Source of the DNA: Cryobacterium lactosi
GTDB lineage: Bacteria > Actinomycetota > Actinomycetes > Actinomycetales > Microbacteriaceae
DNA length: 64,000 nucleotides
Reading direction: 5' to 3'
Assembly: GCF_004403945.1 (NCBI RefSeq)
Contig: NZ_SOHM01000003.1
Span: 16,486-80,485 of the forward strand
Shown: piece by piece, positions 36,114 to 43,966 of the stretch
Layout: each line of letters starts with the position of its first letter
How positions within the stretch are numbered: the stretch's first letter is position 1
Position numbers and translations under genes: made by a program
Notes under the pieces: model-generated
The model's input: the letters and a program-made list of their open reading frames with translations, nothing else
The model's database searches: none
What the model was told of the DNA's origin: nothing

Positions 36114-37868
36114 ATGGCTCAGACCGTCGCAGACCAGCTCATCGCCCAACTCATCGACGCCGGGGTGCGTCGCATCTACGGCATCGTGGGGGACAGCCTC
36201 AACCCCGTCGTCGACGCCGTACGTCGTACCGGCGGGGCCGCCAAGGGCGGCATCGATTGGGTGCACGTGCGCAACGAGGAGGCCGCGGCTTTCGCGGCCG
36301 GCGCCGAGGCCCAGCTCACCGGGCGCCTGGCGGTGTGTGCGGGCAGCTGCGGTCCGGGCAACCTGCACCTGATCAACGGGCTCTACGACGCGCACCGCAG
36401 CGGAGCGCCGGTGCTGGCCATCGCCAGCCACATCCCGACCGGGCAGATCGGCAGCAGCTTCTTCCAGGAGACCCACCCCGACCGGCTCTTTGTGGAGTGT
36501 TCCAACTACCGGGAGCTGATCTCCTCCGCCGAGCAGTCGCCCAAGGTGGTCAACGCCGCCATGCGGCACGCCGTCGCCCTCGGCGGTGTCGCGGTGGTCA
36601 CCCTGCCCGGCGACGTCGCCGAACTCGACGCCGCGGGCCCGGTGCCCAGGTTCGTGCTGCCGGGCCGGCCCACCGTGCTGCCCGCCCCGGCCGATGTGCG
36701 CGCCCTGGCCGACGCGATCAACCGGGCGAAGACCGTCGCGATCTTCGCCGGGGCCGGGGTGGCCGGCGCCCACGATGACGTCGTCGCCTTCGCCGACCTC
36801 GTCGCTGCTCCCGTGGGACACAGCCTGCGTGGCAAGGAATGGATCCAGTACGACAACCCGTTCGACGTGGGAATGACCGGGCTCCTCGGCTACGGTGCCG
36901 CGCACGCCGGCATCCACGACGCCGACCTGGTGCTGCTGCTCGGCACCGACTTCCCCTATGAGCAGTTCCTGCCAGACGGCGACAAGGTGATCATCGCGCA
37001 GGTCGATACAGACCCATCGCACCTGGGCCGTCGGGCCAGCGTCACGCATCCGGTGCACGGCGACGTGGCGGCCACTCTCGGGGCCCTCACCGAACTGGTG
37101 ACGAAGAAGACCGACCGGTCATTTCTCGAGCGCACCCTCAAGAAGCACGACAAGCTGCTCACCTCGGTTGTGGGCACCTACACGGATGTCGACCACGGTC
37201 GGCCGATCCACCCGGAGTTCGCCGCCGCGATGCTCGACGAACTCGTCGCCGACGACGCGATCGTCACCGCGGACACCGGGATGGGCAACGTCTGGCAGGC
37301 CAGGTACCTCACCCCCAACGGCCGCCGCCGCCTGATCGGCTCGTTCCTGCATGGCTCGATGGCGAACGCTGTGCCGCAGGCGATCGGCGCCCAGAGCGCC
37401 TACCCCGACCGCCAGGTCGTCACCATCAGCGGCGACGGCGGCCTGGCCATGCTGCTCGGCGAGCTCATCACCATAGCCGCGCAGAAACTGCCGGTGAAGG
37501 TGGTGGTGTTCAATAACTCCACCCTGGGGCTGGTGAAGCTGGAGATGTTCGTCGACGGCTACCCCGACTTCGGCGTGGACGTGCCCGCCGTCGACTACGC
37601 CGCCGTGGCGAAGGCTCTCGGGTTCTTCGCGGTGCGGGTCGAGGACCCCGGTGCGCTCCGGGCGGCCCTCTCGGAGGCCTTGGCCCATGAGGGGCCGGCC
37701 CTGGTGGACATCGTCACCGACCCGCTGGCCCTCTCGCTGCCGCCGAACGTGACCGCCAAGCAGGTGAAGGGCTTCGCCCTTGCATTGTCGAAGACCGTGC
37801 TGAACGGCGGGGTCGGCGAGGCCGTGCAGATGGCGCGCTCGAACATCCGTCACCTGCCCGGGCTCTGA
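36114..37868 (+). CDS. poxB: Pyruvate:quinone oxidoreductase (PoxB)
   Basis: 584 residues, thiamine-diphosphate family. It oxidises pyruvate to acetate and CO2, passing electrons to quinone at the membrane. Visible features: a catalytic Glu in VRNEEAAAFAAGAEA, the FAD-domain middle part, the ThDP motif ISGDGGLAMLLGELITI with Asn-Asn 27-28 residues later (FNNSTLGLVKLEM), and a C-terminal segment (about 560-584) that could be the lipid-binding amphipath. Residues fit PoxB rather than acetolactate synthase. No SD is obvious. It lies between gpx (divergent) and an AI-2E-type permease. Confidence 0.9.
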   Translation: MAQTVADQLIAQLIDAGVRRIYGIVGDSLNPVVDAVRRTGGAAKGGIDWVHVRNEEAAAFAAGAEAQLTGRLAVCAGSCGPGNLHLINGLYDAHRSGAPVLAIASHIPTGQIGSSFFQETHPDRLFVECSNYRELISSAEQSPKVVNAAMRHAVALGGVAVVTLPGDVAELDAAGPVPRFVLPGRPTVLPAPADVRALADAINRAKTVAIFAGAGVAGAHDDVVAFADLVAAPVGHSLRGKEWIQYDNPFDVGMTGLLGYGAAHAGIHDADLVLLLGTDFPYEQFLPDGDKVIIAQVDTDPSHLGRRASVTHPVHGDVAATLGALTELVTKKTDRSFLERTLKKHDKLLTSVVGTYTDVDHGRPIHPEFAAAMLDELVADDAIVTADTGMGNVWQARYLTPNGRRRLIGSFLHGSMANAVPQAIGAQSAYPDRQVVTISGDGGLAMLLGELITIAAQKLPVKVVVFNNSTLGLVKLEMFVDGYPDFGVDVPAVDYAAVAKALGFFAVRVEDPGALRAALSEALAHEGPALVDIVTDPLALSLPPNVTAKQVKGFALALSKTVLNGGVGEAVQMARSNIRHLPGL

Positions 37869-37883
37869 CGGCAGACGCACGCC

Positions 37884-37900
37884 TCACCCGAAACGGGTGA
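37884..37900. promoter_or_regulatory. 17-base palindrome, operator candidate (copy 2)
   Basis: TCACCCGAAACGGGTGA, 15 bases after the poxB stop and 67 bases before the AI-2E-type permease start. It matches the site at 28276 except for one central base, with identical spacing. Confidence 0.5.
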
Positions 37901-37966
37901 CGCCGCGGCGGGCTGCGGGGGAGGACACTGTGCCTGACGCTGACCGACGCAGAGCAGGGAGTCCTC

Positions 37967-39199
37967 ATGTGGCGACGCCGATCCAGAACCCGATCACGTG
38001 CCCAGGACGCCCCGCAATCGCCTCCAGCCGACATGGGTACGGAGTCTGTGGTGATCCCCGCCCCGCCGGTGATCTCGTACCGCAACACCGCGATCCTCAT
38101 CGGGCTCGGCGGTGCCACCGTCACGGTGTTCGGTGTGGCCGCGATCGCCGGCATCGCGGCGCCGATCCTCCTGGCCCTGGTGCTCACCATCTGCGCTCAC
38201 CCGGTGCGACGCGGCCTCGAGCGGCGTGGTGTTCCACGGGGCCTGGCCACAGGGTCGGTCGTGGCGACTGTTTTCATCGTGCTCGCCGCATTCGTGGCCG
38301 CGTTCGGGCTCGCCCTCGGCCAGTTCGCGGCCCTGCTGCCCCAGTTCTCCAGCCAGCTCAGTGACATCGGCGCCTCCGTGGCCACCTGGCTGGACGGCAT
38401 CGGCTTCGGCACTGCGCAGGTGCAGGCCGTTGAAGCGAGCTTCGACCCCAGCAACCTGGTTCCGGTGGTCTCCGGGCTCTTCGGCAGCATCACCAACATC
38501 ACTGTCGCGCTGGTGATCGTGCTCACCATGCTGATCCTGATGGCGGCGGATGCGGGCTACCTGCCCACCCTGCTCACGCAGCTGCGGCCGGCCCGGCCGA
38601 CCCTGGTGGAGGCCCTGACCAACTTCGCCTCCAGCGTGCGCCGGTACATGGTGGCCACCACGCTGCTGGGCATCGCGCAGGGCGCGCTGAACGCGTTGGC
38701 GCTGGTCCTGCTCGGGGTGCCGGGCGCGTTCCTCTGGGGGTTGCTCTCGTTCCTGTGCAGCTTCATCCCCAACGTGGGCTACTTCATCGCCATCATCCCG
38801 CCCACGGTCTTCGCATTCCTCACCGGAGGCTGGGAGCTCGCGCTGCCCGTGATCGTGATCTACGCGATCGTCAACGCGGTCGTGCAATCGATCGTGCAAC
38901 CGAGGGTGGTCGGCAACGCAGTGGCGCTGAGCCAGTCGCTCACCTTCGCCTCCGTGCTGTTCTGGGCGATCGTGCTGGGCGCCATCGGGGCGATCCTCGC
39001 CATCCCGCTCACCCTGCTGGTGCGCACGATCCTGGTGGATGCCGACCCCGCCGCCGCCTGGTGGCGGCCGTTGATCGGCGACCTGGACGAAACCCGCACA
39101 CTGATGAAGGTGGAGGACGCCAGGCAGCGGGCACTGCGCAAGGCCGGCCGGGCGGCCAAGTCCGGATCCGGCCGGGCGGCCAAGAAAGCTGAGGAGTAG
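37967..39199 (+). CDS. AI-2E family (PerM-like) membrane transporter
   Basis: 410 residues with about eight membrane helices. The family pattern shows a central LVEALTNFASSVRRYMVATTLLGIAQGALNALAL stretch and a late LWGLLSFLCSFIPNVGYF (the conserved Pro-x2-Gly). The AI-2E family holds diverse exporters and ion antiporters; the AI-2 label is historical. The C-terminal 35 residues are basic (Lys/Arg/Ala repeats) and should be cytoplasmic. GGAG precedes the ATG. Confidence 0.85.
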   Translation: MWRRRSRTRSRAQDAPQSPPADMGTESVVIPAPPVISYRNTAILIGLGGATVTVFGVAAIAGIAAPILLALVLTICAHPVRRGLERRGVPRGLATGSVVATVFIVLAAFVAAFGLALGQFAALLPQFSSQLSDIGASVATWLDGIGFGTAQVQAVEASFDPSNLVPVVSGLFGSITNITVALVIVLTMLILMAADAGYLPTLLTQLRPARPTLVEALTNFASSVRRYMVATTLLGIAQGALNALALVLLGVPGAFLWGLLSFLCSFIPNVGYFIAIIPPTVFAFLTGGWELALPVIVIYAIVNAVVQSIVQPRVVGNAVALSQSLTFASVLFWAIVLGAIGAILAIPLTLLVRTILVDADPAAAWWRPLIGDLDETRTLMKVEDARQRALRKAGRAAKSGSGRAAKKAEE

Positions 39200-39279
39200 C
39201 ACTGGCCGGTGCTGGTCAGGGCCATTTCCCAGGACCCGCTGGCAGGATCGGTGATCCGATCTGCTGCCAGGAGGCTCCC

Positions 39280-40731
39280 ATGACCGCTCGCCCCGACCTC
39301 TCGACCGAGCCGCGTGCGCACTACGACGTGCTCGTGATCGGCGCCGGCCCGGCCGGCACCGCCGCGGCCCTCCGCGCGGCCGAGCTGGGCGCCGGGGTTG
39401 TGGTGGTCGAGGCCGATCGCACCGGCGGCACCTGCGTGAACACCGGCTGCGTGCCCACCCGGGCGCTCGCCAAAGCGGCCCGGTTGATGCGCGAGGTGCG
39501 CACGGCCGAAACCTACGGTATCGAGGCCGCCGTGACCCGGTTCGACTGGCGCACCACGGCCGCCCGGGTCACCGAGTCCGTCGATCGGGTACGGGCGATC
39601 AAGCGGGAGGCCGAGCGGTTCAGCGACGCCGGGGTCGACCTGGTGCTCGAGGGCCGCGCCCGGTTCGTCGACCCGCACACGGTGCTGCTGGAGAGCGGAC
39701 GCCGCATCAGCGCCGACAACATCCTGATCTGCGTCGGCGGTCACTCTCGCCGGCTGCCGATCCCCGGAGCCGACCTGGCCACGGTGCCGGAGCACGTGCT
39801 GAACCTGCCCGCCCTGCCCGAACGCCTCGCTGTGATCGGCGGCGGCAACACCGGCGCGCAGCTGGTGACGATCTTCAGCTCCTTCGGCTCGCGGGTGACC
39901 CTGCTCGATGTGGCGCCGCGGATCCTGATGGCGTCGGACGCCGCCGTCTCTGCGGGCGTGACCACCGCCTTCCGCGAGCAGGGCACCCGGGTGCACACCG
40001 GCATCGACACCGTCGAATCGCTCGAGAAGCAGCCGGATGGCTCGATTACCCTCACCTGGCGTGTCGCCGGTGAGCCGGTGGCCGGGCAGTTCGACGCCGT
40101 GATCATGGCCACGGGATGGCCGGCGGATGTCGACGACCTGGGCTTGGCCAGCGCCGGCGTGACCACCGAGCGCTCCGCGATCCCCGTCGACCAGTACTTC
40201 CGCAGCGAGGTGTCGCACATCTTCGCCGTGGGCGACGCGAACGGCCGGGACATGCTCGTGCAGGCTGCCCAGTTCGAGGGCGAGGCAGCGGCCGAGAACG
40301 CGGTGCTCGGCACCAACCGCCGCACCCCGCACCACCTGCTGCCCGCCGGCGGGTTCACCGACCCCGACTACGCCGGGGTGGGGCTCACCGAGGAGCAGGC
40401 GCGCGCCAGGGACCCGCTCTGCGTCGTCGCGACGGTGCCGTACGCGAGCCTGGACCGGGCCGTGATCGACGACCGGGAACGCGGCTTCCTGATGCTGATC
40501 TCCGACCGGCGCCGGGAACTGATCCTCGGCGCCCACGCGGTGGGCGAGAACGCGATCGAGGTGGTGCAATCGGTGACCACAGCCATCGCCGCCGGCGTGG
40601 ACGTGGCCACCCTCGCCCACGTGCGGTTCGCCTACCCCACCTACAGCGCCATCATCGGCCTCGCCGCCCGCACCCTCCTGGCCGAGGCCGCCCCCGCCGC
40701 CGCCCCGGCCGCTTCCGCTGCCCAGCCCTAA
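39280..40731 (+). CDS. FAD-dependent pyridine nucleotide-disulfide oxidoreductase (SthA/MerA-like)
   Basis: 483 residues. FAD motif VIGAGPAGTAAALRAAELGA (about 19-38), redox pair Cys52 and Cys57 in GGTCVNTGCVPT, a second Rossmann AVIGGGNTGAQLVTIF (NAD(P) site), and FAVGDANGRDML for the FAD ribityl site. The C-terminal motif reads FAYPTYSAI. The His-Glu dyad of lipoamide dehydrogenase (HPT.SE) is replaced by Tyr, as in transhydrogenase SthA or mercuric reductase types, so a dihydrolipoamide substrate is unlikely. Its TAA stop overlaps palindromic repeat B copy 2. Confidence 0.87.
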   Translation: MTARPDLSTEPRAHYDVLVIGAGPAGTAAALRAAELGAGVVVVEADRTGGTCVNTGCVPTRALAKAARLMREVRTAETYGIEAAVTRFDWRTTAARVTESVDRVRAIKREAERFSDAGVDLVLEGRARFVDPHTVLLESGRRISADNILICVGGHSRRLPIPGADLATVPEHVLNLPALPERLAVIGGGNTGAQLVTIFSSFGSRVTLLDVAPRILMASDAAVSAGVTTAFREQGTRVHTGIDTVESLEKQPDGSITLTWRVAGEPVAGQFDAVIMATGWPADVDDLGLASAGVTTERSAIPVDQYFRSEVSHIFAVGDANGRDMLVQAAQFEGEAAAENAVLGTNRRTPHHLLPAGGFTDPDYAGVGLTEEQARARDPLCVVATVPYASLDRAVIDDRERGFLMLISDRRRELILGAHAVGENAIEVVQSVTTAIAAGVDVATLAHVRFAYPTYSAIIGLAARTLLAEAAPAAAPAASAAQP

Positions 40732-40795
40732 CTGTTCCCGCTGCGGACAATTTCGCCCGGTACGCCGGGCGCGATTGTCCGCTCGGGCAACAGTT
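40730..40795. repeat. Palindromic element family B, copy 2
   Basis: Outer arms AACTGTT (40730-40736) and AACAGTT (40789-40795), middle arms GCGGACAAT/ATTGTCCGC, inner CGCCCGG/CCGGGCG with a TACG loop. It begins within the stop codon of the flavin oxidoreductase gene. The most diverged copy of the family. Confidence 0.7.
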
Positions 40796-40889
40796 GCGCG
40801 GCCGACGCGGCTGCACGTCCGTGCACGATCCGCCGCCGCCGCGTGCCGCCGAAGTTGACCGGGCGCTCCATCGGTCGCAGACTGATCCC

Positions 40890-41114
40890 GTGGACAACGT
40901 CGAACGTCAAGACCATGAAGATCAGGCCGTGTCGCAGGTCGTCGACAGGCTCGCCGAGAAGTTTCCCGATCGACCTCGGTCACTGATCGAGGACGTCGTC
41001 ACCGAGGAACGCCACCTGCTTGACGGCAAACCGATCCGCGATTACGTGCCCGTGCTGATCGAACACGGCGCCAAGGCGCGGTTGCGCCAGTCCGCCGCCG
41101 GCGCCAACCACTGA
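40890..41114 (+). CDS. Small three-helix-bundle protein
   Basis: 74 residues from a GTG at 40890. The sequence is helical throughout (VSQVVDRLAEKFPDRP, then IEDVVTEERHLLDGKPIRDYVPVLIEHGAKARLR). It resembles small actinobacterial proteins annotated as three-helix-bundle dimerisation domains, whose role is unknown. It stands between the flavin oxidoreductase and a convergent polyphosphate kinase gene. The longer open frame to 40116 overlaps the oxidoreductase and is not coding. Confidence 0.72.
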   Translation: MDNVERQDHEDQAVSQVVDRLAEKFPDRPRSLIEDVVTEERHLLDGKPIRDYVPVLIEHGAKARLRQSAAGANH

Positions 41115-41136
41115 CCGGCGCCAACGTCAGCCTGGC

Positions 41137-41988
41137 TCAGCCCTTCTTCTTGGCTTTGGCCTCCGCGGCCAGTTCGGTGATGCGGGCCGCGTGGTCAGGC
41201 ACCGGCCGGTTGAGTTCCCGCGGCGGCCGTTCGTAGTCCGAGGCCGGCGGCCGATGCGGGATGCGCACCAGCGGCGGCTCCATGTGCTCGTAGGGCACCA
41301 TCGACAGGAAATGGCTGATCATGTTGAGGCGCGCGGCGCGCTTGTCTTCGCTCTCGACAACCCACCAGGGTGCCTCGGCGATGTCGGTGTGCACGAACAT
41401 CTCGTCCTTGGCCTTGGAGTAGTCCACCCATTTGGTGATCGAGAGCACGTCGGTCTCGGAGAGCTTCCAGCGTCGCATCGGGTCCTTGAGCCGGGACCTG
41501 AAGCGAAGTTCCTGCTCGTGGTCGGACACCGAGAACCAGTACTTGAGCAGGATGATGCCGTCCTCGACCAGCATCCGTTCGAACAACGGCGCCTGGTGCA
41601 GAAAACGTCGGTACTCGTCGGGTGTGCAGTAGCCCATCACCTTCTCGACTCCCGCACGGTTGTACCAGGACCGGTCCATCAGCACGATCTCACCAGCGGT
41701 GGGCAGGTGTTCGATGTAGCGCTGGAAGTACCACTGACCGCGCTGACGGTCGGTGGGCACCGGCAACGCCACGATCCGGGCGATGCGGGGATTGAGGTAC
41801 TCGGTGACCCGCTTGATCGCCGATCCCTTGCCCGCGGCATCGCGACCCTCGAAGATCACCACGATCCGGGCGCCGGACTCGCGCACCCACTCCTGCATGG
41901 TCACGAGCTCGGCCTGTAATCGGCGAAGCTCGACCTCGTAGAGTTTCTTGTTCATGCGGGGAGTGCCGGTTGCAGCCTTCTTCGCCAT
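41137..41988 (-). CDS. ppk2: Polyphosphate kinase 2
   Basis: 283 residues from the ATG at 41988 with GGAAGGA six bases upstream. P-loop fold: Walker A GRDAAGKGS (48-56), Walker B with Asp in VLMDRSWYNRAG, and the helical lid with RFRSRLKDPMRRWKLSE. PPK2 uses polyphosphate to phosphorylate ADP or GDP (class I) or AMP (class II). Single-domain proteins of this length are mostly class I, but class is not certain by eye. The C-terminus is Lys-rich. Cytoplasmic, energy and stress metabolism. Confidence 0.92.
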   Translation of the reverse strand: MAKKAATGTPRMNKKLYEVELRRLQAELVTMQEWVRESGARIVVIFEGRDAAGKGSAIKRVTEYLNPRIARIVALPVPTDRQRGQWYFQRYIEHLPTAGEIVLMDRSWYNRAGVEKVMGYCTPDEYRRFLHQAPLFERMLVEDGIILLKYWFSVSDHEQELRFRSRLKDPMRRWKLSETDVLSITKWVDYSKAKDEMFVHTDIAEAPWWVVESEDKRAARLNMISHFLSMVPYEHMEPPLVRIPHRPPASDYERPPRELNRPVPDHAARITELAAEAKAKKKG

Positions 41989-42156
41989 GCGCGGTCCTTC
42001 CTGGTTCACGTGCGCTCAGCGTACCCGGTGGCGCGGCGGGCGCCGTAGAGTTTTGTGCCGACAGTGCCTAGGCTGGCGCTGACCGAGCCGCCGGGTGTCC
42101 GGCCCTCGCCGATGAGTGCAGATGAGCGCCGAAAAGCGCCGATGAGCGGAGACCCC

Positions 42157-42546
42157 ATGAATGACGGAACGGCCGCAGACCCGTGGCAGCTCACGACGGC
42201 ACCCGGCACCTCGACTTACTCGATGTACCGCGAGGGCGACGAACTCATCTGCCAGGTGGGCGCCACCACGCTGAAGTACCAGGCCAGGGCCATCGACGAC
42301 CTGCACGCCTGGCTCGTCGAGCAGGGTGACTGGGTGCCGCTCGGTGCCAGCGACGAAAAGAAGCCCGCACCGGAGGGCAGCGTCGAGGCGTGGGGCCGCT
42401 CGGCTGACAACCCGGTCGGCGGCTGGTACGGCCTCCGCAACGGCTACCGTGGCCGGTTCGGCATGTACCTGCCGCCGCTGCTCGAGCAGTTGGGCCTGGC
42501 CGAGCTCACCCACGAGAAGCGCAACAACTCGATGCGCGCGCTCTGA
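42157..42546 (+). CDS. Conserved protein of unknown function
   Basis: 129 residues from the ATG at 42157 with GGAG five bases upstream (frame open to 42055). Soluble, with an N-terminal PWQLTTAPGTSTYSMYREG strand pair, the LHAWLVEQGDWVPLGASDEKK region, and WYGLRNGYRGRFGMYLPPLLEQLGLAELTHEKRNNSMRAL at the C-terminus, which looks basic and could bind nucleic acid or phosphate. It resembles actinobacterial DUF proteins of this size; I cannot name a function. A TAGGCT box lies at 42069-42074. Confidence 0.72.
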   Translation: MNDGTAADPWQLTTAPGTSTYSMYREGDELICQVGATTLKYQARAIDDLHAWLVEQGDWVPLGASDEKKPAPEGSVEAWGRSADNPVGGWYGLRNGYRGRFGMYLPPLLEQLGLAELTHEKRNNSMRAL

Positions 42547-42597
42547 GTCCGACCCGCGCTCGACCGATACTCCGACCCTGACCGGGCACAGTCCGGC

Positions 42598-42603
42598 TAG
42601 GCT
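42598..42603 (+). promoter_or_regulatory. TAGGCT -10 box before the small membrane gene
   Basis: Same hexamer and flank (GCTAGGCTGG) as at 22464 and 42069. It lies 34 bases before the ATG at 42638 and upstream of an AAAGGGG SD. Confidence 0.4.
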
Positions 42604-42637
42604 GGCCGAACCGACCGACCGACGAAAGGGGACCCGG

Positions 42638-42988
42638 ATGCGTGCTCGCCTGCTGCTGCCGCCGCTGGCCTCCCCGACCGCCCGCCTGTCGGTGGCACTG
42701 GGCCTGAGCCTGGGTGCCGGGTTCGGCCTTGGCGCGCTGATCCTCGGCGGCCGCGGCTTCGGCGAGGTGCTCGCCCTTGCGGCCCTGTTCACCCTGGCCG
42801 CCTCGGCGGTGGCCGTCACCGGTGCGGCCCAGCAGGTGCTCGCCATCCTGGTCATGCTGCTCACCGGCGCGCCCACCCCGGTGGCCAGGCCGTACCCCGA
42901 GCTGGCCTCCCAGGTCGGCCAAGGCGTTCCGGATGCGCCGGGCAAGCCCCAGCCGCGCGCTCCGGGCCGCGCCCTCCCGGTCGCCTAG
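42638..42988 (+). CDS. Small membrane protein upstream of YidC paralogue
   Basis: 116 residues with two hydrophobic helices (about 18-38 and 42-75) joined by a short GGRGFGE loop, and a Pro/Gln-rich cytoplasmic-looking tail. It resembles short DUF proteins (I recall DUF6412) found beside yidC-like genes in Microbacteriaceae. The function is unknown; it may help the insertase. ATG chosen from AAAGGGG upstream. Confidence 0.7.
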   Translation: MRARLLLPPLASPTARLSVALGLSLGAGFGLGALILGGRGFGEVLALAALFTLAASAVAVTGAAQQVLAILVMLLTGAPTPVARPYPELASQVGQGVPDAPGKPQPRAPGRALPVA

Positions 42989-43081
42989 GGACCCTTTCTT
43001 GCGCGCAGCACCCGCCGGGTGCCCGCAACCCTGTCGCGACCATACGGTTCCCATTTTCCGTATTCCGACCGGGAGTTTCCC

Positions 43082-43882
43082 TTGAACATCTATGACTTCG
43101 GCCCCATCGCGGCCGTGCTTGACGCTGCCTATGCAGTGCTGCACAACCTGACCCTGTTCCTCACACCGTTCGCCGCGGCGAACGCGGCGGCCCTGGCCGT
43201 GATCGTGCTCACCCTTCTCCTGCGCCTGGTGCTCATTCCGGTGGGGGTGTCGCAGGCACGGGCACAACAGCAACGACAGCGGCTCGCTCCGCGCCTCACG
43301 GAGCTCCGCCGGTTGCACGGCGGCAACGCCGAACGGCTGCAACGCGAGACGGCCGCGCTCTACGCGGCCGAGAATGCCTCGCCCCTGGCCGGCTGCCTGC
43401 CGCTCATGGTGCAGGCACCGATCCTCTCGATCGTCTACGGCCTGTTCGTGCTGGGCACCATCAACGGGCACGACAACGCGCTGCTCGCCGGCGGCCTGTT
43501 CGGCAGCCCGCTGGGCAGCAGCATCCTCACCGGGTGGGGCGCCGGGCCCACCCCGACGGTGCTCCTGGTCGGCGGGCTGCTGCTCGTCGTACTGCTGGTG
43601 GCCCAGCTTCTCAGCCGCCGGCTGATGCTCGCCCAGGGCGCAGCATCCGCCGCATCCGCCGCGTCGACCCCGGGCCCGGCGGTCGTCGCGCCGACGGCGC
43701 CCGGTGCGCTCTCGCCCGCCGCGCAAGCCACCATGACCGGCGTGCTCAGCTGGCTGCCGCTGATCAGCGTGGTCTTCGCGGCCTTCGTGCCGCTGGCCGC
43801 GGCGATCTACCTCACGGTGAGCGCGGTCTGGGGCGTCACCGAGCGGGCCCTGCTCTGGCGGATTCTGCGCCCCGCCCGCTGA
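43082..43882 (+). CDS. YidC/Oxa1-family membrane protein insertase paralogue
   Basis: 266 residues from a TTG start at 43082 with GGGAG at good spacing. Features of the insertase core: TLLLRLVLIPVGVSQARAQQQRQRLAPRL (helix with the conserved Arg in the hydrophilic groove, then the cytoplasmic coiled-coil), and ENASPLAGCLPLMVQAPILSIVYGLF. The last helices lie after a Ser/Ala/Pro linker (about 195-225). It lacks the large ribosome-binding tail. The main YidC normally lies in the rpmH-rnpA cluster near oriC, which is absent here. This is therefore a second, specialised copy, judged from context. Confidence 0.85.
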   Translation: MNIYDFGPIAAVLDAAYAVLHNLTLFLTPFAAANAAALAVIVLTLLLRLVLIPVGVSQARAQQQRQRLAPRLTELRRLHGGNAERLQRETAALYAAENASPLAGCLPLMVQAPILSIVYGLFVLGTINGHDNALLAGGLFGSPLGSSILTGWGAGPTPTVLLVGGLLLVVLLVAQLLSRRLMLAQGAASAASAASTPGPAVVAPTAPGALSPAAQATMTGVLSWLPLISVVFAAFVPLAAAIYLTVSAVWGVTERALLWRILRPAR

Positions 43883-43966
43883 GTCGTCTGCACTAAGAAT
43901 CCTGGAAGAAATCGGGAGGACCGTAGGAAGGGTCAGAACAAGCCTCTCCAGCAGAATCGAGCACCG

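Noticed and set aside
42989..43081. Extending the YidC frame upstream to 43019
   Set aside because: The extra residues are hydrophilic and unlike YidC; GGGAG before the TTG at 43082 gives a better start.
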